Assembly: GCA_001630475.1 (NCBI GenBank)
Contig: KV419419.1
Span: 191,871 to 255,870, forward strand
DNA: 64,000 bases
Direction of reading: 5' to 3'
Origin: Sistotremastrum niveocremeum HHB9708
Taxonomy: Eukaryota > Basidiomycota > Agaricomycetes > Sistotremastrales > Sistotremastraceae
Positions 10,801-19,947 of this stretch are shown here, in pieces. How positions within the stretch are numbered: position 1 is the stretch's first letter; the number at the start of each line of letters is the position of its first letter. The notes beneath the pieces were generated by a model. That model saw only the letters and a program-made list of their open reading frames with translations. It was not told the origin of the DNA and searched no databases. A program made the position numbers and the translations under genes.

Positions 10801-12204
10801 GTGGTGAATGTGTCGAAGACGAGAGCCAACGGGTCCTGACAGCAATGGTGTGTCGCAGAGCAAGGGAGAGCTGCTGGCGCGTTGTGGTTGTTTGTTAGGG
10901 TACGGATATAACGGCGTTAACGATCTCTGCAGTCCGAATCATCAATATATCACCGTTTCGACTTTCTGTAACTCAAAAACCGTGTTCTTTATAAGATAAC
11001 TGGTGCTTGTTCGACCATCGGTCCGCGGTTCGGTTCGGTTCGAACCGCGTCCGGGCTGCCAGGCAAATAGCTCGAACCGCGGACCGAACCGTTGGTCCCC
11101 CAGGTCGAACCGAACCTGAACCTGAACCGGACCGCCGGTTCAGTTCGGTTCGGACCGGGTTCGGACGCTTTGCCGGACCGGACGGCGGCATCACTACTCG
11201 GTAGCTCGTCCTCTGTCTCTCTGAACTCTTGCTTATTCCTTGTTTGCCAGGTCGTCACGAGAATGATCCTCATCGACAGTATCATTTTGAGGCCTGTGGT
11301 CTCACACATCTCGTTCATGCCTGGGTTGCGTCAGGTCATCAAAATTCTGTGAGCTCGTTTTCATTTTTCAACTTCTGCGCTCATGAATCATTCAGCCGAA
11401 CGCAAAGCTCGTGCCATCGGCACAGATGCTTGGTGCAGGAACAGCTCACCGGGCTGCCGCTGTCAAGACCCACCTCTACAATACCCGTATCCTCCATGAC
11501 TATGTAGCTATGTGTCTCCGACGAACCGTCCCTTCAGAGTACAACAAGGCCAAACCCGTATACGATGCAGGCCAGTGGATAGCCGAGGATTCTCCAGATG
11601 GGTTTGCTCTTGGTCGAGCAATCCTCTGGAAATTGCAGGTTGCAATTCATCGGGACACTCAGGACGGTCTTGGTAATTTCTGTGTTGCCTTTAATCTTGG
11701 CAGATGGGTAGGCGATGGCAGGTACGGCGGAGGAATGGCTTTTCCTGATCTTGGTTTGATGTTTGAGTACGTCTTTCTTTTCTGTTTGTTGAGTTAAATT
11801 GATGCAGTCTTAGATATCCACCGGGTTCGATTCTCATCTTTCGTTCGGCTGACCTCTTCCATGGAGTCATGCCGTGGCAGCCGGACCAGTGTCGTGGTGA
11901 TAGTATTACTCCAGGCCGTATTTCTTGGGTCATGTTCACCTCTCAGGCCGCTCGTCGTATTCTTGCTGGTAAACCTCCTGATTGGTTTGTTACTACTAAT
12001 CAGGGGCAGAACGCGTATCAGGTACAGCAACTCGAGTTAAAGGTGGCTGCAGATCGTGAGGCTGCAAAGGTTGCGGAAGCAAAAGAGGCTGAACAGCTTG
12101 CTAAGGCTGCTAAGCGGAAGTTGGCTAGACAGGCGCGAGGGGAGGACGCAAAGGCCAAGAAGGCTAAGGCGTCGACTTCGAGTAGTACTTTAGATGAAAT
12201 ATAG
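7869..12204 (+). CDS. TET/JBP-like 2-oxoglutarate/Fe(II) dioxygenase
   Basis: Seven exons keep frame throughout: 7869-8121, 8262-8494, 8545-8813, 8866-9029, 11251-11348, 11396-11766 and 11808-12204 (594 residues). The catalytic core is in the last two exons: HRD (His424, Asp426), GGGMAFPDLGL (450-460), YPPGSILIFRS, LFHGV (His481) and GRISW (Arg500). That gives the HxD...H iron triad plus the distal Arg for 2-oxoglutarate, in the layout of fungal TET/JBP proteins, which oxidise 5-methylcytosine in DNA. No key residue is missing. Residues 250-306 are acidic and the C terminus (about 535-594) is Ala/Lys-rich, possibly a nuclear signal. Introns are 41-52 nt except two that hold mobile elements (8163-8251 and 9034-11196); without these they would be about 51 and 50 nt. 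The substrate is inferred from the family only. No KDZ-type transposase, a frequent companion of such genes, lies nearby. Confidence 0.75.
8163..8251. repeat. Foldback element inside intron 1 of the dioxygenase gene
   Basis: The 28-nt left arm (8163-8190) and 27-nt right arm (8225-8251) are complementary except for one extra A in an A run. The arms start CTTCAGAAAA and end TTTTCTGAAG. The centre holds a second, perfect 18-bp palindrome, CTCCTGAGCGCTCAGGAG. The element takes up 89 of the 140 nt of intron 1, and the remaining 51 nt match the size of the neighbouring introns. I see no clear target duplication. Confidence 0.85.
10003..10578 (-). mobile_element. Non-autonomous hAT element, copy 2, nested and inverted
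   Basis: It has the same ends as the element at 7112 but lies in the opposite orientation. The flanking duplication CGAACACC is exact (9995-10002 and 10579-10586). The sequenced arms match copy 1 with 2 differences in about 171 aligned bases, so the two copies spread recently. The centre is an N gap. It sits inside the larger hAT element at 9034-11196 and is therefore the younger insertion. Confidence 0.92.
10049..10453. other. Assembly gap (405 N)
   Basis: A run of N inside the nested hAT element. Copy 1 at 7112 predicts that the missing part is an AT-rich centre plus portions of both GC-rich arms. Confidence 0.98.
10584..10683. repeat. Second array of three perfect hairpins with 5-nt loops
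   Basis: Stem 1 is ACCAGTGAC (10584-10592), loop GCCAA, complement 10598-10606. Stem 2 is GGTATGAGTGAC (10621-10632), loop ACCAA, complement 10638-10649. Stem 3 is ACGACAAGC (10661-10669), loop ACCAA, complement 10675-10683. As in the array at 6173, stems differ while loop length (5) and loop sequence (RCCAA) are constant. The array starts at the target duplication of the nested hAT copy. Confidence 0.9.
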
Positions 12205-12216
12205 GCTAATTAGTCA

Positions 12217-12308
12217 TTTTTTCTCTATCTCCCAATCATACTGTGTAGGTCTGATATGGCATCTGACATGTCGACTTGCCACATCAAGATTTGGAGATAG
12301 AGAAAAAA
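12217..12308. repeat. Foldback element just after the dioxygenase stop codon
   Basis: TTTTTTCTCTATCTCC (12217-12232) pairs perfectly with 12293-12308. A weaker inner pairing, GATATGGCA with TGCCACATC, extends the structure. It begins 12 bases after the stop codon, so it is probably transcribed in the 3' untranslated region. Its arms are unrelated to the foldback in intron 1. Confidence 0.75.
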
Positions 12309-12399
12309 AAAACTGAAATAGCAGATAATTTCTTCTGGCGCTGTAAATTAGAACTCTGAACTTGTTGTTTGAATTCATGCCTTCCGTGCGCACATGTAT

Positions 12400-12848
12400 C
12401 GTTTGCACCATTGTGTGTGTTTTTATTGTTTGAACCATTGTGTGTGTTTTTTTTTTTTTGAAAATTGTGGTCATTACGCAAGCTGTGGGTGAAACAAAGC
12501 TCTATGTGTGTGTGATAAGTGCGCCTGGAAATACAAGAAAACTGCATGTGTGTGTGTGTGACGACATGACTCTTTTTTTAGTCCACCAATCCTTTGTGTA
12601 CAAAAATTGCAATATCTGGACCGTGTGTGCAAAAAAAAATCTGCGGTAAGAAACACACACACATGAGGCAATGCACTTCACACACAGTGAAGGGTGAGCA
12701 AAAGCACCAATAGACGGCAACTATTTGGATATTTGATTTATTTGAAAAATGATGTGCGCATCAAAAAATATATATGAAAAAACACTGTGTGTAGTGAAAA
12801 ATGTGCTCTGTGTGTGAAATTTGATTTTTTGTGGAAATCCACCATCAT
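12400..12848. mobile_element. Partial copy of a TG/CA-rich TIR element
   Basis: The right end (about 12815-12848) matches the right end of the element at 14428-14462 almost base for base: GAAATTTGATTTTTTGTGG, then AAATCCACCATCAT. The body shares TGTGTGTG and ACACACA runs. I cannot find a matching left end, so the left border is a guess and the copy may be truncated. It abuts the 3' side of the LINE remnant. Confidence 0.5.
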
Positions 12849-15145
12849 AGTACTGGGTCCCCATATGGGAACGACCGGGTCTGTGTCACCCCGAAGGGCC
12901 ACAGGCTACGTAGCATGGGGACCATTGAAGGGCGGAGACCCAACTTCGGTGCCACGCACTACTACGCAACAGATCTACCTATAACTAATATATATACATG
13001 CAGCAGAAGCCGAGGGAGCCGTTAAAACCTTCCACAGCAAACCCGGTGGGTGAATCCACAGAAGGAAAGGTATCCCCCCGCAGTAACAGGACCTACAAGC
13101 GCAGCACAACGTAACTACTAAACACACAGAGTTCATTACCAGTGAGGCAAAGGCACGGAGAGAGGGGAGAGCTGGCAGAATGGCAGGAAGAAGTAATATT
13201 AAGGCAGCAAATAGGCTACAAAGAAGTTACAAGGGGATCGTAGGGACATAGAGTGGGACCTGTTTAAAGCGACGAAAAACTGCGCAGATGTATGCAGCCA
13301 CAGTAGGTAGCAGAGCTTCCTGGTTGAGAATGGAAAGTAATAGGAAATCCAGATCTTGTCTGGCAAAAGGGTGGAGAAGGCCGGGGTCAATGACCAGTGC
13401 CGTGCGGAGGAAGTCCCGGCGCAGAAGGAGTAGATCGTGGTCGGCCATGCATCCAAGCAGGGCATGACTCTCGTTCTCAACTACTGAGCGACAGAAGCGA
13501 CAGAGGCGGAGTTCGCGTGGTAGGCGAGGGTGTCCGCGGATAGCGCGACGCAGTTCCTCAATTGCGAGAGTGTGTGCAGAGAAGAGGAGCTTCGTGAGTG
13601 CCACCCGGTGGTTGTAGTTAGGGAGGGAGAGGTATGAGCGAAAGCGAGGAGCGAAGTCGTGGCGTTGGCAGTTTCGGGTTGCACGACGTGACTCGACGTC
13701 TAGGAAGCCAGTGATGAGGTTGATCTTTGTCAGCTGACTGGCTGCATGTCCTTGAAAGCGATGTAGGTATAGCGGTGGATTTCCACAAAAAATAAATTCA
13801 CACACACAGACCACTTTTTCAACACACACAGCCCAAAAAACAGTAATTTTGCAACGTCCACCAGATTCCTAACCCTAAATTTCCCAGGTGTGCGTGTGTA
13901 AAACGTGAAAAATGTCTGTGGAGGGATATTCTGCCAACAAACTGGGGAATCTCCACAAAAAGTGTTTTTACGCACACACACCTCATTTACACACACAGAG
14001 CCAATTCTGACCCTAGTCCATGAACATGTGCATGCTTGTGTGCATAAAATTCGAGTAAATTTCCTTTTTTGGTAATTAAAATTCCGCACACAAGCACAAT
14101 TTTGTTACACACCGACACTTTTGGGCCTTGTGTGTGAAATTTAATTACCATAAAAGGCAATTTTTCCGAGTTTGAATGATATACACACAGTGTGAGTCAA
14201 GGGTCCTGGGGTTAAAACACAGCATTTATTGTGTTTGTGTGTTTTTTGTGGCAGTGTGAGGAAAAAAACATTTTTGTGGAAATGTAACGGAGTTATTTTG
14301 CCACACATGAATTTGTTGATTTTGCGCATACAGCCCAGAAATTCCAGGGTCCTAGGGTTAGGAAATTTGACTGCGCATGAGAATTTTAGGGAAAATGGTC
14401 TGTGTGTTGCAAAAACTGCCACTGTGGGTGAAATTTGATTTTTTGTGGAAATCCACCATCATATGTAGGGAAGGCCGAATTGAATTGCGCACAGAGTCAA
14501 TGTGAGCATGGGACAGATTCGAGGGGTCGAGGGGCACAATGAGCCCAGCGCGGGAGCACATCACAATAAGGTCACGGAACCAACCTCGTCTGTGTGGATG
14601 AGATTGCGAAAGAGCAATCGAAGACATTAGAGCCTGATGCGACGGACGGACGGTAGGGAGAGAGAGAAGGAATTGTAGATATCGCAGGCACAGCTCGACG
14701 CGGCGAAACAGAAGCGGCCAGAGACCAGTTTCTGAGAAGAGGAGACAGAGAGGTGCAAATGAATTGACCCCAAGAAGACGTCGCAGGTACGTATGCTGCG
14801 CCGCCACCAGAGGGCCGAGCAAGTCGTCGGAGACATCAGGAGAAATCTCACATGCATATGAAAGGTAAGGGTCCACAAGGGATTTGAAGAACATAATGCC
14901 ATCATCCACGTCGAGTGAGGCGACATCATTGGCGAGGGAGAAGATACGTCCAGAGACAGCACGCGCTTTCAGCGCTTGCGCCTCAGCGTGCGGCTGAAGA
15001 ATGTCAGGATGATCAGAGGTAAGCATAGCACCAAGATATGTGGCATCCAGGCACATTGGCAGTGGCTGTCCATCAAGAAAGAAGGGCGGGTAGGGGGAGG
15101 GTGTAGCTGCGAACGGTGTCCAGTAGGACTTTCCCACGTTGATTG
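12849..15145 (-). mobile_element. 5'-truncated LINE (non-LTR retrotransposon) remnant
   Basis: Read on the - strand, two coding blocks belong to one non-LTR reverse transcriptase protein. The block at 15145-14470 carries INVGKSYWTPF, YLGAMLTS and a long helical region typical of the thumb and following segment. The block at 13760-13227 carries the C-terminal Cys/His segment CRFCRSVVENESHALLGC. The polymerase core (FADD) and everything upstream are absent, as expected for incomplete target-primed reverse transcription. A TIR element (13768-14462) interrupts the frame; if it and one duplication copy are set aside, the two blocks join in phase as SLH-RFQ. The 3' limit is uncertain; 12849-13226 may be its 3' untranslated region. 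The 5' end stops exactly where repeat R1 begins. Confidence 0.7.
13768..14462. mobile_element. TIR element inserted into the LINE (695 bp)
   Basis: The ends GGTGGATTTCCACAAAAAAT and its complement form the terminal inverted repeat. ATGTAGG is found at both borders (13761-13767 and 14463-14469), which suits a 7-bp target duplication, although 6 or 8 bp with a mismatch cannot be excluded. The interior is full of TGTGTG, ACACAC and GTGTGTAAA words and has no transposase. I cannot assign a superfamily. A second, incomplete copy ends at 12848. Confidence 0.7.
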
Positions 15146-15550
15146 TCTGGAGATGAGGAGGGGGTAGCAGATAAGCGCCAGCGGAGCTTGAACTCATCGT
15201 TACCACGGACACGCTCTTATCGGCCTAGCTACCGAGACCGCCTCCGTTTCCACTTTGCGCTCAGCTTGAACACTGTCAATTCATGCCTCTTCACCGTTCT
15301 CTGTTTTAGAATATTCCAGCCATATTCTTACTCTTCAAATCACGCCTCAAAATCTGCCAGAATCTTCTACAAAGAATATTCAAGTAATATGGCAACCGTC
15401 TCAGCATTCTCATCCCGTTTCGCAACTGCGGCTGCCACCCAGCATCAGCCTCTTCCTCGCAGCTGCTAGCAGCATCAGAGATCTTCCATACGGTATCCCA
15501 AGGGGTTTGTGCGCGGTCAGCCCCTGTAATTTAACTCAGCAGCACGGCGG
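15146..15550 (+). repeat. Dispersed repeat R1, copy A
   Basis: It starts with GATGAGGAGGGGGTAGCAGA and continues through GCTCTTATCGGC, AGAATATTCCAGCCATATTC, AATATGGCAACCGTCTCAG and CATACGGTATCC. The same blocks in the same order occur in the copy at 42565-43385, and the first half in the copy at 24871-25500. R1 codes for nothing I recognise. It may be part of a larger element, which I cannot classify. Confidence 0.75.
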
Positions 15551-16439
15551 TGTTGTCGTTGGGCACATGTCGAAGTCGATCACCAGCAAAGTGTGGAAGA
15601 TACGCTATCGTTCATGTCCGCAGGTAACAGTCTTGACGGTCGTCGTGGTCGGATTCAAAGCCCTAGGTGAATTTGGTTCTCTGTGTTTCGTCGCCGTATT
15701 GACTGATAGGCATCAGTGTGCTCTCGCGATTTCATATTCTTCTGCTTCGTGCCGCCGGTGATTAAACCTCCATGTCTCGTTCTATTCACTTCTTATCTCT
15801 CTCCTGCTATCCCTTTCCTCCAGCTGAGTACCTTTCCTTTGTTGTCGTCGATTGATTCGATGTACTGAAACGCCTTTGGCAGGTTCTGTCTAGCCCAGAG
15901 TCAAGTACGCTACTTCCAGTTGTGAGTCCATTGATCTGGATCCTCTTGTCAAATCACGCAGATTGAAAACCTGGGGTCTGCTCACTGCTCTCACAGGACA
16001 CGTACAGTGGCCTCGACATTGTTATCAGTGGTCATAGTCGACGTATAGTCCGAATAAAGTTTGACTTTGTTAATGAGCACGTACAACATAAAATCCAAAG
16101 CTTTTTGTCATGCATAAGCCAATGAAATAACACACCAAGCAATGACTAGACACTTCCACTCATCGGTGTCGAGGCCTCGATGGTCGCGTCTCATTCATAC
16201 TTGAGTTGGCCGTGGTGATACACATTGGGAGCTGACGTCAATGACGACCAGCGGATGCTCGTTTCTCTACGCTGACTCGGAGGATAAGCGCGATGTATAT
16301 TCATCGCGACAGCAAGATGGCATGTCAATATATATATAGCATTCTAATGTAGCTTTTAGGTCCTGATAAATAAATCTACTCGATCCTCAACAGCCTATCC
16401 ACTGAAATAGCTATCCAGACGAAAGAACAACCCAAGCAC
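15551..16439. other. Gene-free stretch
   Basis: Nothing recognised. The sequence is TC-rich with several splice-like signals (around 15780-15830), but no frame of useful length. Confidence 0.4.
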
Positions 16440-17180
16440 AGCTTCCCATTGACATTGAAGGAGGTCCCGGCCCATCCACAACGGTATCCCCGTTGTTGAG
16501 TATTCCGTAACCAGAGATGCTCGTTCCATCAATGGGGGAGGCTCATCAGTTGGATCGACCAGAGCACGGTGAAAGGCAAGAGAGGGATGAGAGCGGAGAC
16601 AATAAAGGGGTCGACGGCGAAGCGCCAGTAAAGAAGAAGAAAAAGAAAGGTGTTCGTGCTCCTTCAGAGCCGACACCGGTACCCTTCGACATTCGAAAAT
16701 AAGTGAACATCGAGGACAACGCACCAGCCACCACACGAACCACCCGAACACAAGATTCGCTTCATCTGAGGAGTGTCCGGCCCAGCCGCAACAGTATCCC
16801 TGTTGTTGGGCGCCGGGCAGCTCCGCCAGCGAGTGGGGAAGAGGTTCATCAGCAGTTGAGCGGCAGCGGTAGGTCGTAAGAGAGAATAAAGAAGCGTAGG
16901 AGTCCGAAGAGAGAGAATAACAGACTTAAAAAGAGGATGCAAGGGCAAGTCCACGCCGTCAAAGTCGACATGGTGGAATCTCGAATCTCGAATGCGTACC
17001 CAACACCGTCCCAACGACCCGAACACAGAAATTCCCTTCGTGATAACCCAGCTCAACCACAACAGTAACCCTGTTGCTGACAGTTCCACGAACATACCAA
17101 GAGATCTGCCGGCCTGTTACAGCGAGCCGAAGGGAACAGGTTCCTCAGTGTTGAAGATGGTGGTGGATAGCGGAAGAGAT
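16440..17180. repeat. Three diverged units each carrying a covarying hairpin
   Basis: Units of roughly 270-310 bp share GGCCCA-CC-CAAC, then AAGAGGTTCATC-like and GAACCACCCGAACACA-like blocks. Each holds a 6-bp stem with a 5-nt loop: CAACGG-TATCC-CCGTTG (16479-16495), CAACAG-TATCC-CTGTTG (16789-16805) and CAACAG-TAACC-CTGTTG (17060-17076). The stem changes are compensatory. The same motif is found in R1 copies B and C. No gene seen here. Confidence 0.7.
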
Positions 17181-17305
17181 TGAAGAGACGTCTGAGTCTG
17201 AATAGTTGAGAAAGCACTGTTGCGGAGTTGAAGGCGTGACTTGAATTTCTGGCTCTTAGATACAAGTACTGTTCTTGGAATTACTGGATTTTATGCTGGA
17301 ATAAA

Positions 17306-17769
17306 ATGAAGAGGGCAGCGACGTCGACGAGCGGTTCGGATGCAAATCCTGAAGACAGCCGGAAGCCGACTAATGGCGTTGCCCTGGACACCCGGGGTTC
17401 AAACTCCGACCCGGCTTCTGTCACCCAAGGTGCTCAGGCCCAGGTTCGGTCGACAAAGATGGTTCACGCATTCACCATGACCTCACTGTTGAATTCTCAT
17501 GATATTCTCCGAGGGTTAAGACAGCCAGATTGATATATTCGAAGCCTGCTCGGATCACCGGCAACGATGCATCGTTACTGCTTTACGCTCGAGTTGACGG
17601 CTACCGACCGGACGGCGACCCCAGTGTTCCCGCCATCCTGCCTTTCTACGAAGGTCATTACGAAAATCTGCCTAAGAGACGTCAGACATCAGATTCTGAG
17701 AGTGAGCAATCGAAAACTCACTACGAATCAGGACCGGTGATCAGAACAATCTCATTCTTCGCGCCCTGA
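17306..17769 (+). CDS. Doubtful hypothetical coding remnant
   Basis: Two open segments on the + strand (17306-17533 and 17530-17769) have a polar, gene-like composition, such as DANPEDSRKPTNGVALDTRG and DGYRPDGDPSVPAILPFYEG. They are in different frames, and I find no good intron to join them. The second overlaps the 3' end of the F-box gene on the other strand. I recognise no domain. It may be the end of a decayed gene or chance. Confidence 0.18.
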
Positions 17770-19489
17770 CTTTTCCTTCGTTCAAGCATCATGTCGAATG
17801 CGTCTCGATCTTCATCTGAACCGATTTTCCGCAATTCCTTTAGAGCAGAACCGAGCAATCGTGGATCCTCTAGTGCCTCGCATAATGGAGCGAACGAAAA
17901 TTGGCTCTCGAGTTCGAGCACTTCTAGGAACGGCGCATGGGAGAGTATCGCGCGCCATAGGTCTTTAGTGGGAATCGCTTGTCCGATAAATCCAGTGGAT
18001 AATCCAGCTACTTTGAGTGATATGGGACTCAAGTTTAGCACTGTGAAAGGCGCAGTGCAAGACTCTGCCAGGCAAGAGTGGCCGAATTGCGCACCCGATA
18101 GGTCAGGAATATTGTGGCACACCATCAGGTTAGGAGCGCTGTCTGATCCGACGTGTGTCCTGAGATAACACGGGGAAAATTTCATCGTCATAGTATCGTT
18201 CGTGTGACACAACTGCCTCATGGAGTGTGGAAGGCATGTATAGAGTTCGGTAATGGCATCTGGGCTAGCGTCCCAGGGCATACAGATGTTGAGGGCGAGG
18301 ACGCTCAATGAGGGAAATGAAATGGACGAGAATAGGAATGCTGTAGTAGTTGCGGAGAGACCTGTTGCTTTGAGTTGGGCACAACGATCGAGCGGTACTG
18401 CTCGGCCGAGGAAGGGAGTCAAAGGCCTGGCAGTGTCAGGGTAAGATTCTGGAACGGCTATTTGCAGGGCTTCCAGGTTCGGCGTAGCAGAGAGTATGGA
18501 GGTAAGGCGTTTAAAGGCTGCCGTAGTTTCAAATTCTCCGAGTGTGATTGTGAGGCGAACGAGACTGTGGAACGATGTCTCCTGAATATCTGAGAACTTG
18601 AATCCTTCTACCAACAATTCTCTTAATCGGGGGGCGTCGCGGAAAAAGGGATTGTAGATTGCAACCTCTCCACTGCGGGGTGGAAAGCGGAGTACAATTT
18701 TTTCCAATTTCGGAGCTCTCAAGTGTTCAACTGCTCTCCAGAATTCTGGAAATATTCTCCGGGGTTCAGTCGTCTTTACTCGAATCTCGAGACTCTTGAC
18801 GCGATGCATATTTTGAGATAGGAATTGAGTCCAGAAAGCGATCTGTGTACTCCAGAATGTCAGAGAATCGGTTATCAGCGGTTGGAATACGCGTTGATAG
18901 TCCTGGAGTATGTTCAAGTTCAAGAACAACGGACTTTGCTGCGCACGAGTAGCGAATACTGCAACAGCGGTCGAGGGCCAAAGAAGGTCGATTGCATTCC
19001 AGAGAGTCGTGGCATTGAGACAAACGTAGCGCCACGTAGATGAACTGATAAGTGATCATGAGCCACAATGATCTTCTTCGACAAATGCGATGACTTACAT
19101 GTGTGTCATGCGGTTTGTCATTCTCAATCGATCAAATGACTGTGTCTGATCAGCCAGTTCCCAAGAGTTATTGGCCTCGAATTTGGACTGAAGTAGGTCG
19201 CGAGGATCTTCCAGGGTCATCAGGATGATTTGCAGGATGAGTTCGTGAGGGAGGCGTAAAAGAGGTGAATTCTGTTTGATCGAGCGCAGTGAGATGATGC
19301 GCGGGTCTTGGGGCAGGGAGGCGGTTTGACTACAAAAGGCGAGACAGACTCAGAGATTGAGAGTGTGAACTGTGAGAGCACTCACGTTCTGTCATCGTTA
19401 GCTTCATCTGCACAATCCTGTCTATCCATGTCTCCAGGTTTGTGTAGGTTCTGAACTAAGCCTCCACTTTCGAGACTCGGCCAACTCAT
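17721..19489 (-). CDS. F-box protein with LRR-like C-terminal region (copy A)
   Basis: Three exons in frame (transcript order): 19489-19386, 19329-19099 and 19044-17721, for 552 residues. Exon 2 carries the F-box (LLRLPHELILQIILMTL, from about residue 58), which in this family binds Skp1 of SCF ubiquitin ligases. Exon 3 opens with the W-rich post-F-box segment (WRYVCLNATTLWNAIDLLWP) and continues as irregular leucine-rich repeats (LRELLVEGF, LEALQIAV, LSVLALNICMP). It ends with a conserved tail, FDMMLERRKSQG, shared with the two other F-box genes here. Both introns are in phase 2, as in copy C, so A and C are paralogues. The substrate is unknown. The start was chosen as the first ATG of the exon, in the same position as in copy C. 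Confidence 0.8.
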
Positions 19490-19947
19490 ATTGCCCTGGA
19501 ATGCACAGTGATCAGACTATGCCTGTCGATGCATGTTGACACGCTCTGCGAACCTGTCGTTGACTGGCAAAACGGCGGAAGGGGTGGGAGCAGAATGTAA
19601 TTCCAGGACAATAGTGATCACAAGCCGGTTGCACCGTTGGTAATGGTCCCGTCCCTGCTAACTCCTTCAGACAGCGCTCTATGCAGTTTCCAAGAGAAAA
19701 TTGAAGGAAATACTGACCAGAGTATTTGGAGAGTAGCTGGGCGACGGAGTTTGAAAGACCAACCTGAACTTGACCGTGGCGAGACGTTCAACGCACTGGA
19801 AGCTGGTTCATCCTCAGATATGGTCAAGAAAGACGTAGCTTTGTCTTCATCTATTCTCGCAAAGGGCTCATACCGGTTACGCCACGTTCAAGGTTGACGA
19901 TCCGTCCCCAACAACCCCTGTCGCCTCATCCGTCTGGAAAGAGGAAC
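19490..19947. other. Intergenic stretch between divergent genes
   Basis: Nothing recognised. It separates F-box copy A (- strand) from the fucosyltransferase-like remnant (+ strand) and presumably holds their promoters. An 86-codon frame at 19637-19897 has no motif. Confidence 0.35.

Larger units (their letters stand above)
9034..11196. mobile_element. hAT-type element in intron 4 of the dioxygenase gene (2163 bp)
   Basis: The ends are TAGTGATGCCG...CGGCATCACTA (11-bp perfect inverted repeat). An exact 8-bp direct duplication, CTCGGTAG, lies at 9026-9033 and 11197-11204. This is the hAT signature. Arms of about 170 bp are built of CCGGTTCGG and GTCCGGAC words. The interior (9200-11010) shows no transposase, so the copy is non-autonomous or carries foreign filler. 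A smaller hAT element (10003-10578) has inserted into it, and a hairpin array lies at 10584-10683. The duplicated octamer contains the GTAG of the intron's 5' splice site, so a usable donor survives next to the element. Confidence 0.88.

Noticed and set aside
4170-12204. KDZ transposase associated with the dioxygenase gene
   Set aside because: No transposase motif is visible; the truncated gene at 4170 cannot be assigned to KDZ.
17385-17420. Second B-box-like word (GGGGTTCAAACTCC)
   Set aside because: No cloverleaf can be folded around it.
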